Assembly (NCBI RefSeq): GCF_049860805.1
Contig: NZ_CP187555.1
Span: 3,906,001 to 3,970,000, forward strand
Reading direction: 5' to 3'
Origin: Parabacteroides sp900760525
Lineage (GTDB): Bacteria > Bacteroidota > Bacteroidia > Bacteroidales > Tannerellaceae
Length of the DNA: 64,000 bases
Numbering within the stretch: position 1 is the stretch's first letter; each line of letters starts with the position of its first letter. The notes beneath the pieces are model-generated. The model saw nothing but the letters and a program-made list of their open reading frames with translations. It made no database searches and was not told where the DNA came from. Of this stretch, positions 43,097-51,680 are shown piece by piece. A program made the position numbers and the translations under genes.

Positions 43097-44671
43097 ATGG
43101 TACAACAATTCGATTTCTTAGTGATCGGTTCCGGTATCGCCGGCATGAGCCTCGCTTTAAAGGTAGCCGATAAAGGGAAAGTAGCCATCATCTGCAAGAC
43201 AGAGCTGGAGGAAGCGAACACCTATTTCGCACAGGGAGGCATTGCTTCGGTAACAAACCTGCTGGTAGACAATTTCGACAAGCATATTGAAGATACTATG
43301 ATTGCCGGCGACTGGATCAACGACCGGAAAGCCGTGGAAATGGTCGTACGTAACGCACCGGACCAGATCAAGGAACTCATAGGCTGGGGCGTGAACTTCG
43401 ACAAAAAAGAGAACGGAGACTTCGACCTTCACCGCGAAGGAGGGCATTCCGAATTCCGCATCCTGCACCACAAAGACAATACTGGCGCCGAGATCCAACT
43501 AAGCCTTATCGAAGCGATCAAGAGACATCCCAACATCACGATATTCAACCATCACTTTGCGGTAGAGATCATCACGCAGCATCACTTAGGCATCATCGTC
43601 ACCCGTTATACGCCGGGCATCAAATGCTATGGTGCTTATGTGCTGAACGAAGACACCGGCAAGGTAGACACGTTCCTGTCCAAAGTGACGGTTATGGCAA
43701 CAGGCGGTTGCGAAGCCGTCTACCGCAACACGACCAATCCGCTGATCGCTACGGGCGACGGCATCGCCATGGTGTATCGTGCCAAGGGAGCTGTCAACAA
43801 TATGGAGTTCATCCAGTTCCACCCGACCGCCCTGTTCCATCCGGGCGACCGTCCCTGCTTCCTGATCACAGAAGCTATGCGCGGGTATGGCGGGGTTCTG
43901 CGTACGCTGGACGGAAAAGAGTTTATGCAAAAATACGACAAACGTTTGTCCCTCGCCCCACGTGACATCGTGGCGCGTGCGATCGACAACGAGATGAAGC
44001 TCCGGGGTGAAGATCACGTCTACTTAGATGTTACGCATAAAGATCCGGAGGAGACGAAGAAGCATTTCCCCAATATCTATAAAAAATGCCTCAGCATCGG
44101 CATCGACATCACAAAAGATTATATCCCGGTGGCTCCGGCTGCCCATTATCTTTGTGGCGGTATCAGTGTCGACCTGAACGGGCAGTCCAGCATCCGCCGC
44201 CTATACGCGATCGGCGAATGTTCCAACACCGGCCTGCACGGTGGAAACCGTTTAGCCTCTAACTCGCTGATCGAAGCAGTCGTCTATGCGGATGCAGCAG
44301 CCAAACATATCCTGAGCGTCCTCGAACGCTACGACTTCAACACCGACATCCCCGAATGGAACGACGAGGGTACGATCTCCACCGAAGAACGCGTGCTGAT
44401 CACCCAAAGCATGAAAGAGGTGAACCAGATCATGGAGGCTTATGTCGGTATCGTCCGCAGCAACACGCGTCTGACCCGTGCCTGGAACCGCCTGGATATC
44501 CTGTACGAAGAGACGGAAAGCCTCTTCAAGCGTTGCAAAGCCTCCAAAGAGCTGTGCGAACTGCGTAACATGATCAACGTCGGTTACCTGATCACCCGCC
44601 AGGCAATGGAACGCAAGGAAAGCCGCGGATTGCACTACACGATCGACTATCCGCCGGTAAAGAAAGATTAA
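43097..44671 (+). CDS. nadB: L-aspartate oxidase
   Basis: First enzyme of de novo NAD synthesis: oxidises aspartate to iminoaspartate with FAD. The 524-residue protein has the FAD loop V-I-G-S-G-I-A-G-M-S and A-Q-G-G-I-A near residue 50. It also has the active-site stretch H-R-E-G-G-H-S near 120 and the sequence A-A-H-Y-L-C-G-G-I-S-V-D-L-N-G, which distinguishes NadB from fumarate reductase. R-L-A-S-N-S-L-I-E-A binds flavin near the end of the domain. A C-terminal helical domain completes it. nadA and nadC are not adjacent, so the pathway genes are scattered here. Confidence 0.95.
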   Translation: MVQQFDFLVIGSGIAGMSLALKVADKGKVAIICKTELEEANTYFAQGGIASVTNLLVDNFDKHIEDTMIAGDWINDRKAVEMVVRNAPDQIKELIGWGVNFDKKENGDFDLHREGGHSEFRILHHKDNTGAEIQLSLIEAIKRHPNITIFNHHFAVEIITQHHLGIIVTRYTPGIKCYGAYVLNEDTGKVDTFLSKVTVMATGGCEAVYRNTTNPLIATGDGIAMVYRAKGAVNNMEFIQFHPTALFHPGDRPCFLITEAMRGYGGVLRTLDGKEFMQKYDKRLSLAPRDIVARAIDNEMKLRGEDHVYLDVTHKDPEETKKHFPNIYKKCLSIGIDITKDYIPVAPAAHYLCGGISVDLNGQSSIRRLYAIGECSNTGLHGGNRLASNSLIEAVVYADAAAKHILSVLERYDFNTDIPEWNDEGTISTEERVLITQSMKEVNQIMEAYVGIVRSNTRLTRAWNRLDILYEETESLFKRCKASKELCELRNMINVGYLITRQAMERKESRGLHYTIDYPPVKKD

Positions 44672-44678
44672 AAATATC

Positions 44679-44810
44679 GAGGTTGTCTAAAAAGTAACTT
44701 TGTCATGGCGGACTTGATCCGCCACATCATCCTACACCGATTATCAATCTTCAGGGTGCGATCCCGGGACAAGCCCGGGATGACAAGATAGCGGCTTTTC
44801 AGACAATCTC
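44679..44810. repeat. Palindromic intergenic element, family A copy 1
   Basis: Outer arms GAGGTTGTCTAAAAAG and CTTTTCAGACAATCTC are inverted repeats (14 of 16). Inside are GTCAT...GGACTTGATCC, CATCCTACACCGATTATCAA and GATCCCGGGACAAGCCCGGG. The element fills the nadB to DUF4221 gap. It shares its core with the copy at 49611 and with the queG insertion. Confidence 0.85.
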
Positions 44811-44829
44811 TTTTTATCTTATACAAATT

Positions 44830-45945
44830 ATGAAAAAGTATTCATTATTCTTCTTCTTTTTATTCCTGTCCGTTGCCTGTTCGACTGATAAGAAATACGG
44901 GGCCTGCCATTTGGAAAAGACAGACGAAACAATTTCTTTTCCGATCGATACGGATACAAAAAACAATTTCAACATTTATTCTATCTATAAAGATAAAGAT
45001 GGAAAGGAGTATTTCACGTTCCAGAATCATGAAAACAATACGATTCACTTCTATGACCTGAAACAGCAAAAACCGGCATTCAGGATAACCCCTCCACAGG
45101 AAGGAAGTAACGGCGTCGGGAGAACATTCGGTTATTATATTCAGAATCTCGACAGTATTTATGTTTTCAGCCTTTATGAAAATACACTCTACGTAATAAA
45201 CAAAGACTGTGAACTGCTCGACAAGCAATCCTTCCCGGAATTGGGACGGTCCAAATTCATGGCAACAGCTTTCCAAACGCCGATACGACTTGGAGGTACT
45301 TTATATACTTGTATAGAACCGAACCGCTGGATAGATCACGATCCCGTCTCTGCCGCACTTGATATGGATACGAAAGAAATAAAGAAACTGCCCTTCGATT
45401 ATCCCGACTATCCCGGTTCGGAAGTAAAGCTGAAACGATACGGCATGGAAGCAAGTTTCAGCCGGTGTTATGACGGGGAGCATTTCGTCTACTCCTTCCA
45501 TTACGACGAAAACATCTATGTGGCTACTCCCGAACACGATTCGATACGGAAAGTCCCGGTCAAAAGCAAGTACTTCGACCGCGTACAATTGCCGGACGAG
45601 TTGACTGCAAGCCCCGAAGACTTTTGTAGAAACGCCTGGTATAACAACCTGCTTTATGATCCCTACCGGGAAGTGTATTACCGGATCGCCTACCCGCCTT
45701 CGACCTTGGATAAAGGTATCCGCTCGATGGAACTCCTTCAATTCGGCCGCAAGAATTTCAGTATCATAATCCTTGACAAGAACTTTCGTATTCTCGGTGA
45801 AACGCTCTTTCCCGACAATACCTACAACCCCCAGATTATATTTGTCCGACCCGAAGGATTATACATCTCCGACAGCCACTATCTGAACCCACGGTTCAGT
45901 GACGATATCCTTAGTTTCCAGAAATATGAATTGGTAGAAGAATAA
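44830..45945 (+). CDS. DUF4221 lipoprotein, propeller-like
   Basis: A 371-residue lipoprotein with lipobox S-V-A-C (Cys17). The rest is built from repeated beta motifs such as Y-I-Q-N-L-D-S-I-Y-V-F-S-L, T-L-Y-V-I-N-K-D-C and F-V-Y-S-F-H-Y-D-E-N-I-Y-V-A, consistent with a six-bladed propeller and with the DUF4221 family of Bacteroides and Parabacteroides. No catalytic motif is visible; members may bind a ligand on the periplasmic face. Its upstream region is occupied by a palindromic element that includes a TAACTTTG (44695), a possible remote promoter. Confidence 0.8.
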   Translation: MKKYSLFFFFLFLSVACSTDKKYGACHLEKTDETISFPIDTDTKNNFNIYSIYKDKDGKEYFTFQNHENNTIHFYDLKQQKPAFRITPPQEGSNGVGRTFGYYIQNLDSIYVFSLYENTLYVINKDCELLDKQSFPELGRSKFMATAFQTPIRLGGTLYTCIEPNRWIDHDPVSAALDMDTKEIKKLPFDYPDYPGSEVKLKRYGMEASFSRCYDGEHFVYSFHYDENIYVATPEHDSIRKVPVKSKYFDRVQLPDELTASPEDFCRNAWYNNLLYDPYREVYYRIAYPPSTLDKGIRSMELLQFGRKNFSIIILDKNFRILGETLFPDNTYNPQIIFVRPEGLYISDSHYLNPRFSDDILSFQKYELVEE

Positions 45946-46003
45946 TAAAACTATATTCAGAACAGGCCAGCTCGGAAAACAGCTCATCGAAACATCCACA
46001 TAA

Positions 46004-46042
46004 ATCGGGTGAAGGCAAAAAACATCTCTACCTTCACCCGAT
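46004..46042. terminator. Bidirectional hairpin between convergent genes
   Basis: ATCGGGTGAAGG (46004-46015) pairs perfectly with CCTTCACCCGAT (46031-46042). It lies between the DUF4221 and M56 genes, which converge. The U-run is weak on both sides. Confidence 0.6.
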
Positions 46043-46081
46043 ACATCTTGTTAAACAAAGCGTATGGACATATCTTGCACT

Positions 46082-47455
46082 TTACTTATTTTTACTTCCA
46101 TGATAATCCTTGCGCGGATCACCGAAAAAGAACAAGATCGGGGCGTTCTTTCCGGCAGCTGCCACCTGATATCCGGTAAAGGCTTTGCCTGCCGCTTCCA
46201 ATGCTTTTTCAATTGCTGCGTCGCTTGTCTGCTTATCACAGAGGAAATAGATCATCACAGGCTTTTCACCGGACGATGCGGACAAGGTTGCTTTCAGCTT
46301 GTCCGGCATTTCGGACATCTCTGCAAACTTGTAGTTATACAGTATCTGATCCTTGGCATTGATGAAGAAATCCACTTTCTGCGTATGTTTCTCCATAAAC
46401 GCAAGCTTTTCCGAGCCAGAAAGCTGACCGCCTCCCGCTTGTTCAATATACCGGTCGATCTCCTTGTCGAAGAATTCACGGGTGTACGGTTGCCCGGCCG
46501 AAGAAATTGTCGTACCTTCGCTCTGTACTAAGTTTGTCAACTCCCGGTTTACATCCGGGCGGGCGAAAGCCAGCATGCTACATGCTGCCACCGGAACCAG
46601 AAGCACAAGCTTCAACCGGGCCCAACTGTTCGATTTCTCTTTTAACATCATAGTAATTCGTTTTTTAATTTTACTGTGATTGAAGCTGTTAGCAAAGGTG
46701 TAGGAGCTCGCGCTAACAGCTTTTTTCACTAATAATAATTGATATCTTGTTGCATCGATGCCACTTTTCAGTACGCCCGTATCGGCCTGGTATTCATGAA
46801 TCTCCTGTAGTTCCCGTTTCAACAGCCAGGCGGCCGGATTAAACCAGTGCAGGAGCAAGACAACCTCCGTATAGATCAGATCCAACGAATGATGCTTGCG
46901 CCGGTGAACCTGCTCATGCGCCAATATTTCATTCGGGTAGTCACAATAATCTTTCAACGACAGAACGATATACGGCCCCCAGTTAAAAGGAGTGACCGGC
47001 CTGCCGACCAGCACCAGCGTATAACGCTCTTTCCGTATCTTCTCGCCGGCCCGGATCAGCCACAGCAAACTCACAAACGAACGGACCATCCGGCAGAGGA
47101 CAATCGCCATTCCCGCAAGATACACGTAAACGATCCACGTTCCCCATGAACAGGAGACCTCCCGCACAGCCGGTACGACCTCAGTCTCAGCCTGTATAGC
47201 GGTATGTTGCCAAACCGCCTCCCCCATCCCCTCCGTTATCATCTCTTCCAACTGCAGCAACGGCATTTGCAACACACCGGACGATTCCGTCCGTATCTCG
47301 ACAAGCGGCAGCAGCATGCAAACCAGCATCCCCGCCAGCACCACCATCCGGTTAAAGCGGAAAAACGTCTCGTTGCCCAGCAAAGCTTTATAACCCAGAT
47401 AAAACAAAGTCAGGCAACAGGTTGACTTGATGATATAAAGGAGGAAGGCGGCCAT
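46082..47455 (-). CDS. M56-family (BlaR1-like) membrane metallopeptidase
   Basis: Start at M-A-A-F-L-L-Y-I-I-K-S (457 residues), one base after the BlaI-like stop. N-terminal membrane helices (about 5-60 and 100-130) flank a cytoplasmic zinc peptidase with H-E-Q-V-H-R-R-K-H-H near 200, which is the H-E-x-x-H motif, and a downstream E-Y-Q-A-D in the third-ligand helix. A last helix near 290 leads to a periplasmic C-terminal domain (about 310-457) of unknown fold, without a penicillin-binding domain or TonB domain. It presumably senses an envelope signal and inactivates the repressor encoded just upstream, as in BlaR1/BlaI pairs. Confidence 0.88.
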   Translation of the reverse strand: MAAFLLYIIKSTCCLTLFYLGYKALLGNETFFRFNRMVVLAGMLVCMLLPLVEIRTESSGVLQMPLLQLEEMITEGMGEAVWQHTAIQAETEVVPAVREVSCSWGTWIVYVYLAGMAIVLCRMVRSFVSLLWLIRAGEKIRKERYTLVLVGRPVTPFNWGPYIVLSLKDYCDYPNEILAHEQVHRRKHHSLDLIYTEVVLLLHWFNPAAWLLKRELQEIHEYQADTGVLKSGIDATRYQLLLVKKAVSASSYTFANSFNHSKIKKRITMMLKEKSNSWARLKLVLLVPVAACSMLAFARPDVNRELTNLVQSEGTTISSAGQPYTREFFDKEIDRYIEQAGGGQLSGSEKLAFMEKHTQKVDFFINAKDQILYNYKFAEMSEMPDKLKATLSASSGEKPVMIYFLCDKQTSDAAIEKALEAAGKAFTGYQVAAAGKNAPILFFFGDPRKDYHGSKNK

Positions 47456-47456
47456 A

Positions 47457-47822
47457 TCATTTGTCTTTACGGTTCTTGATCTGCTGCAGCAATTCTTCCA
47501 GTTCCTCGACCGACAGCTCGTCACGGTCTATCAACGAAGAAACAACGCGAGTATAGGAATCGCCGAAATAGCGGCTTACCACGTTTTTCAGCGTCTTGTT
47601 ACGGTATTCTTCTTCCGAGACCAATGCATAATACTGGTAGGTATTCCCATACGGGCGATATCCGATATAGCCTTTCTCTTCGAGCACGCGCACAATTGTG
47701 GAAAGCGTGTTGTAGTGAGGCTTAGGTTCCTCCTGCAATTCCAACAGTTCGCGAATGAACAAGGGGCCGTTCGTCCAGAAATAACTCAGTATGTCTTCTT
47801 CTTTAGGAGTCAGTTTCTTCAT
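47457..47822 (-). CDS. BlaI/MecI/CopY-family repressor
   Basis: A 121-residue winged-helix repressor. It begins with L-T-P-K-E-E-D-I-L-S-Y-F-W and has the recognition region Y-N-T-L-S-T-I-V-R-V-L-E-E-K-G-Y-I-G-Y-R, matching the BlaI family. The C-terminal helices form the dimer region (R-V-V-S-S-L-I-D-R-D-E-L-S-V-E-E-L-E-E-L-L). It is the first gene of the pair with the M56 peptidase, read from a TATCTTTG promoter with an overlapping dyad, so autoregulation is likely. The divergent sulfatase gene may share control. Confidence 0.93.
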   Translation of the reverse strand: MKKLTPKEEDILSYFWTNGPLFIRELLELQEEPKPHYNTLSTIVRVLEEKGYIGYRPYGNTYQYYALVSEEEYRNKTLKNVVSRYFGDSYTRVVSSLIDRDELSVEELEELLQQIKNRKDK

Positions 47823-47850
47823 ATTCCATGCTTGTTTACAGGTGAATGTC

Positions 47851-47858
47851 CAAAGATA
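47851..47858 (-). promoter_or_regulatory. -7 promoter box TATCTTTG of blaI-like gene
   Basis: Reads CAAAGATA on the plus strand, 29 bases ahead of the repressor gene. Confidence 0.65.
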
Positions 47859-47878
47859 ACTACAAAGTGCGACAATAC

Positions 47879-47895
47879 AACTATGATTAATAGTT
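47879..47895. promoter_or_regulatory. Probable BlaI-type operator dyad
   Basis: AACTAT-gatta-ATAGTT is a perfect 6-bp inverted repeat with a 5-base spacer. It is located where the -33 region of the blaI-like promoter falls, a usual position for BlaI operators. Confidence 0.5.
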
Positions 47896-47991
47896 AGACT
47901 ACTATATTTAGCAATAATTCAACAAACAACCATTCAAACGCAAATATTTACTAAAGAAAACTGAACACTCTTCCTTTTCTTCTGCAAAGCG

Positions 47992-47999
47992 TATCTTTG
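47992..47999 (+). promoter_or_regulatory. -7 promoter box TATCTTTG of the sulfatase
   Basis: Matches TAnnTTTG, 48 bases ahead of the sulfatase ATG at 48048. It shows that an upstream TTG at 47997 cannot be the start, since it lies within the promoter. Confidence 0.7.
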
Positions 48000-48047
48000 T
48001 CATACAAGCAACTCACACAGGAATATAAACCGAAAAACACAAAAAAG

Positions 48048-49589
48048 ATGGACAAACGAATCTTGTTGCCTCTGGCCGTTCTTCCCGCTTTCCAGGCAGG
48101 AAACGTACAGGCTGCCGACCAGCCTGCCAAACGGCCGAACATCATCCTCTTTATGGTTGACGATATGGGATGGGAAGATACTTCCCTGCCCTTCTGGACA
48201 GAAAAGACGCATTACAACGAAATGTACGAGACGCCTAATATGGAACGCCTCGCCCGCCAGGGAGTCATGTTCACGCAGGCGTATGCCAGCAGTATCAGTT
48301 CCCCGTCCCGTTGCAGCCTGATCACCGGGACGAATGCCGCCCGCCACCGCGTCACCAACTGGACGCTCCAGAAAGACAAGACGACCGACCGCAAAGACAG
48401 CCTGCTCGACATACCGGACTGGAACTATAACGGCGTCAGCCAGGTTCCGGGAACCGCAAATACCTTCGTCGGAACCTCTTTCGTCCAACTCCTGAAGAAC
48501 AGCGGATACCATACGATCCACTGCGGGAAGGCCCATTTCGGCGCGATCGACACTCCGGGTGAAGACCCGCATCACTGGGGATTCGAAGTCAACATCGCCG
48601 GCCATGCCGCCGGTGGACTGGCAAGTTACTTAGGTGAAGAGAATTACGGCCATACAAAAGACGGCAAACCGACTTCACTGATGTCCATCCCCGGCCTCGA
48701 AAAGTATTGGGGCACGGAGACTTTCGCCACCGAAGCCCTGACGCTCGAAGCGATCAAGGCATTAGACAAGGCGAAGAAATACAACCAGCCGTTCTATCTC
48801 TATATGTCCCACTACGCCATCCATATCCCGCTGAATAAGGATATGCGTTTCTACGAGAAATACAAGAAGAAGGGAATGACAGACCATGAAGCTGCCTACG
48901 CCACCCTGATCGAAGGAATGGACAAGAGCCTGGGCGACCTGATGGACTGGTTAGAGAAGAACGGGGAGGCAGACAATACGATCATCCTCTTCATGAGTGA
49001 CAACGGCGGCCTTGCCTCCGAATCGTCCTGGAGAGACGGCCCGTTGCATACGCAGAACTACCCGCTGCTGAGCGGCAAAGGTTCCCTTTGCGAAGGGGGC
49101 ATCCGCGAACCGATGATCGTCAGTTGGCCGGGCGTAGCCAAACCCGATACCCGGTGCGACAACTATCTGCTGATAGAAGACTTCTACCCGACTATCCTGG
49201 AAATGGCCGGAGTGAAGAACTATGAGACGGTACAACCTATCGACGGCATCAGTTTCGTCCCTCTGCTCACCGGTACGGGCGATCCTTCCAAAGGACGTTC
49301 CCTCTTCTGGAATATGCCAAACAACTGGGGTAACGACGGTCCGGGCATCAACTTCAACTGTGCTGTCCGCAATGGCGACTGGAAACTGATTTACTATTAC
49401 GGTACCGGCAAGAAAGAGTTGTTCAACATCTCCGACGATATCGGCGAAAAGAACGACCTTAGCGCCCGCCACCCCGAAATCGTCCGACGCCTCTCCCGGG
49501 AACTCGGCGACCACCTCCGCAAGGTAGATGCCCAACGCCCGTCTTTCAAGGCGACAGGGAAGGAATGCCCGTGGCCGGATGAGATATAA
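48048..49589 (+). CDS. Serine-type sulfatase (S1 family)
   Basis: A 513-residue secreted sulfatase. Start at M-D-K-R-I-L-L-P-L-A, giving a short signal peptide (cut after V-Q-A). Metal site V-D-D-M-G-W at 38-42. The formylglycine motif is S84-S-P-S-R-C-S-L-I-T-G, so Ser84 must be converted by an anaerobic sulfatase-maturating enzyme; none is encoded in the window. Other family blocks are C-G-K-A-H-F-G, F-M-S-D-N-G-G and E-G-G-I-R-E-P. The subfamily and substrate cannot be told. It lies 8 kb from the uronate PUL and has its own promoter, divergent from the BlaI/M56 pair. Confidence 0.93.
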   Translation: MDKRILLPLAVLPAFQAGNVQAADQPAKRPNIILFMVDDMGWEDTSLPFWTEKTHYNEMYETPNMERLARQGVMFTQAYASSISSPSRCSLITGTNAARHRVTNWTLQKDKTTDRKDSLLDIPDWNYNGVSQVPGTANTFVGTSFVQLLKNSGYHTIHCGKAHFGAIDTPGEDPHHWGFEVNIAGHAAGGLASYLGEENYGHTKDGKPTSLMSIPGLEKYWGTETFATEALTLEAIKALDKAKKYNQPFYLYMSHYAIHIPLNKDMRFYEKYKKKGMTDHEAAYATLIEGMDKSLGDLMDWLEKNGEADNTIILFMSDNGGLASESSWRDGPLHTQNYPLLSGKGSLCEGGIREPMIVSWPGVAKPDTRCDNYLLIEDFYPTILEMAGVKNYETVQPIDGISFVPLLTGTGDPSKGRSLFWNMPNNWGNDGPGINFNCAVRNGDWKLIYYYGTGKKELFNISDDIGEKNDLSARHPEIVRRLSRELGDHLRKVDAQRPSFKATGKECPWPDEI

Positions 49590-49610
49590 TAATCATACTT
49601 AATATGGAAG

Positions 49611-49741
49611 GAGGTGTATCAAAATTCACGACCACGTCATCCCGGACTTGATCCGGGATCGCATCCTACACTGATAATCAATGTATAGTATGAGCTGGCT
49701 GATCAAGTCCACCATGACAAAACGGAGTTTTGACACGCCTC
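49611..49741. repeat. Palindromic intergenic element, family A copy 2
   Basis: Outer arms GAGGTGTATCAAAATTC and GAGTTTTGACACGCCTC are inverted repeats. The inner core GTCATCCCGGACTTGATCC, then GGGATCGCATCCTACAC, matches copy 1 at 44679 and the queG insertion. It fills the gap between the sulfatase and the AbiEii-like gene. Confidence 0.85.
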
Positions 49742-49791
49742 TTTTCCCTCCTTCTAATAGTTTCAAATAGAGGTTGTTCCTTAATTTTGAA

Positions 49792-50826
49792 TTATTGGAG
49801 CAAGTTATCTTTTGTTCTTATTTGTTTGAACCTCTCCTGAAGTTCTTTCATCCTTTCCATTAGTTCATCGAAAGATAATGTTTCCCCATAAATAAAACTG
49901 TTTCTCATTTCATCATAATCGTTACTCCATTCTTTTCTCCTTTCTTCTGGCGGGCAGAAACAGATTGTTGAAGGATGATGTTTTTGGTAATCTATATATT
50001 TTGTGGCATAATACACGAATCGATGCTTCACTATCTCCTCGTAAAGCTGTGCGTTGGAAAGCGCAGCTTTGCCATAATCCGTATCCATTAATTTTTCCAA
50101 GTCATAAAGATGTCGGCTCATTCGCAAATGGCGAGGTTTTTCTTTTTGAAATTCCTCATTGAGGAGAAAAGCCTTTTCTAAGAAAGTACGTGAAGGCAGT
50201 ACTGTTTTTATATTAGATTGGGTTTCATTGTCTTCGTCCGGATAATGATTGTAAATAAGCGAGGTAATTTCCTTCATTTCACAAGGTTCATCCATTGACA
50301 GACAGCTTATCTCTATTTTTACGCGAGGTGGTATATATGCTATTTTAGTGTCGATAACACTCGTGTAGTTTAAATGAATCTCGGTAGGATCCTTATCGCT
50401 GTCAATCGGTTTCTCGCCATCTTCTGTTTGTACAGTAGTAATGTTTTTAATGGTGTAACCGGCTATTCCCATCGCCTCCAGCTGTTCAGCCAATTCTTTG
50501 GATAAGATTTCATGCACATATCTGCGTGAGAGTTTTCGGAGTTTTTCTATTTGGCTTTTGTTGGTTTTATCTATATTGAAGAAACTATGATCTATGGCTA
50601 AATCAATGTCCTCGCTAAAACGGCTGATTAAATTCCAACCTTTGCTCAAAGAGGTTCCTCCCTTAAAGAGTAAGCTGCCGGCACATGATGTTTGGAACAA
50701 TGCTTTTAAGGTTATGGTTACCCACCAATCTTTTTCAACAGCAACCAAGTTGATGCCTTCCTGATCGGAAGTAAGCTGCAAAAGTGCCTTCTTGTCTTCT
50801 TTTGTATTTTTATACCAAGTGCTCAT
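49792..50826 (-). CDS. AbiEii/AbiGii-type nucleotidyltransferase toxin
   Basis: Start at M-S-T-W-Y-K-N (344 residues), overlapping the antitoxin stop by four bases (ATGA); a longer frame exists but runs into the antitoxin gene. The nucleotidyltransferase core is clear: F-K-G-G-T-S-L-S-K near residues 54-62 and S-E-D-I-D-L-A-I-D near 71-79, with the metal-binding aspartates Asp73 and Asp75. Family members (AbiEii, MenT) modify tRNA or other targets to stop growth, often during phage infection. It forms a bicistronic type-IV-like pair with the upstream AbiEi-type gene. Confidence 0.9.
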   Translation of the reverse strand: MSTWYKNTKEDKKALLQLTSDQEGINLVAVEKDWWVTITLKALFQTSCAGSLLFKGGTSLSKGWNLISRFSEDIDLAIDHSFFNIDKTNKSQIEKLRKLSRRYVHEILSKELAEQLEAMGIAGYTIKNITTVQTEDGEKPIDSDKDPTEIHLNYTSVIDTKIAYIPPRVKIEISCLSMDEPCEMKEITSLIYNHYPDEDNETQSNIKTVLPSRTFLEKAFLLNEEFQKEKPRHLRMSRHLYDLEKLMDTDYGKAALSNAQLYEEIVKHRFVYYATKYIDYQKHHPSTICFCPPEERRKEWSNDYDEMRNSFIYGETLSFDELMERMKELQERFKQIRTKDNLLQ

Positions 50827-51449
50827 GATATATTTATCTTTGTTTTTATAATTGGTAATAATAATTTCTTTATCCAAAGAGGAGCCAATTGTAAATCATG
50901 CAGGATAGTCTCTGGCTCCGAGTGTTCCTGTAACAAACTCCGAATAGCTTGCATATTTTGTTCTGTTACATTTTCTTTGCCTATGCTTTTGAGAGCCTGT
51001 ACGAGTAGGGGCATAATTTCCCCCTTATAGGCAAAGTTCTTAGGTACACTTCTGCGAAATGTAATTTTTCTCTTTCCTATATTAATGGTTCTGGCCGATC
51101 CGTTCGTTATGTATACTGGATTCATTGGAATCTGGGTGGATAATCCCAAAATATTCATGGCCGTACTGCCTGTCGGTAATATTTGAGCTTTATCCCTCTC
51201 TGCTATTGCTTCAACAATCTTTTCCGTAGACGGATATATTATGCCAAATCTACTGTATTCGGGTTTAAAATATATTCCGTTCGAGAGCCTGATTACTTTT
51301 TCTAATTTCTCGGATTGGGATAGTATCTTTCCTACCATTTCATCGTTGTTTAAATCTGCAAAATCACTGATGAAAAATAATGAGCCCGGTTTACTTTGGG
51401 CAATCCGGCTCATTATCAGTTTTGTTATATTATTTCTTTCATTCTTCAT
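50823..51449 (-). CDS. AbiEi-type antitoxin (DUF6088-like)
   Basis: A 208-residue protein with an N-terminal winged-helix (about 1-75: I-S-D-F-A-D-L-N-N-D-E-M-V-G-K-I-L, then L-S-N-G-I-Y-F-K-P) and a C-terminal antitoxin domain. This is the layout of AbiEi regulators, which bind their own promoter and neutralise the toxin. It is read from a region with two identical 42-bp copies that each contain a TATTTTTG box. Its stop overlaps the toxin start (ATGA). Confidence 0.87.
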   Translation of the reverse strand: MKNERNNITKLIMSRIAQSKPGSLFFISDFADLNNDEMVGKILSQSEKLEKVIRLSNGIYFKPEYSRFGIIYPSTEKIVEAIAERDKAQILPTGSTAMNILGLSTQIPMNPVYITNGSARTINIGKRKITFRRSVPKNFAYKGEIMPLLVQALKSIGKENVTEQNMQAIRSLLQEHSEPETILHDLQLAPLWIKKLLLPIIKTKINIS

Positions 51450-51450
51450 G

Positions 51451-51492
51451 TTAACATAATTTAGGTCGGAAATATATGCAAAAATACGGAAT
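51451..51492. repeat. 42-bp direct repeat, proximal copy, with promoter box
   Basis: Identical to 51524-51565, offset by 73 bases. On the minus strand it carries TATTTTTG (51479-51486), a match to TAnnTTTG, 30 bases ahead of the AbiEi-type start. Confidence 0.9.
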
Positions 51493-51523
51493 CACGGATG
51501 ATATAGCATCGAAAACTCATTCA

Positions 51524-51565
51524 TTAACATAATTTAGGTCGGAAATATATGCAAAAATACGGAAT
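51524..51565. repeat. 42-bp direct repeat, distal copy, with promoter box
   Basis: Exact second copy of the repeat at 51451. It contains TATTTTTG on the minus strand at 51552-51559, giving a possible tandem promoter or two operator sites. Confidence 0.9.
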
Positions 51566-51615
51566 ACGCGTGAACAGAGGTAGAATTGCAACACATCAGG
51601 GAATAGGAAGAAATG

Positions 51616-51645
51616 AAAAAGGGCATCCTCGCGGACGCCCTTTTT
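51616..51645. terminator. Bidirectional terminator
   Basis: AAAAAGGGC pairs with GCCCTTTTT around a GC-rich loop. On the minus strand it follows the 2197-residue protein gene's stop (51681). Confidence 0.85.
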
Positions 51646-51680
51646 CTTATCCAATACTAAAAGACTCTGTATAGAGGGGA

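Noticed and set aside
47997..48047. TTG start for the sulfatase
   Set aside because: The codon lies within the TATCTTTG promoter box; the in-frame ATG at 48048 gives a signal peptide.
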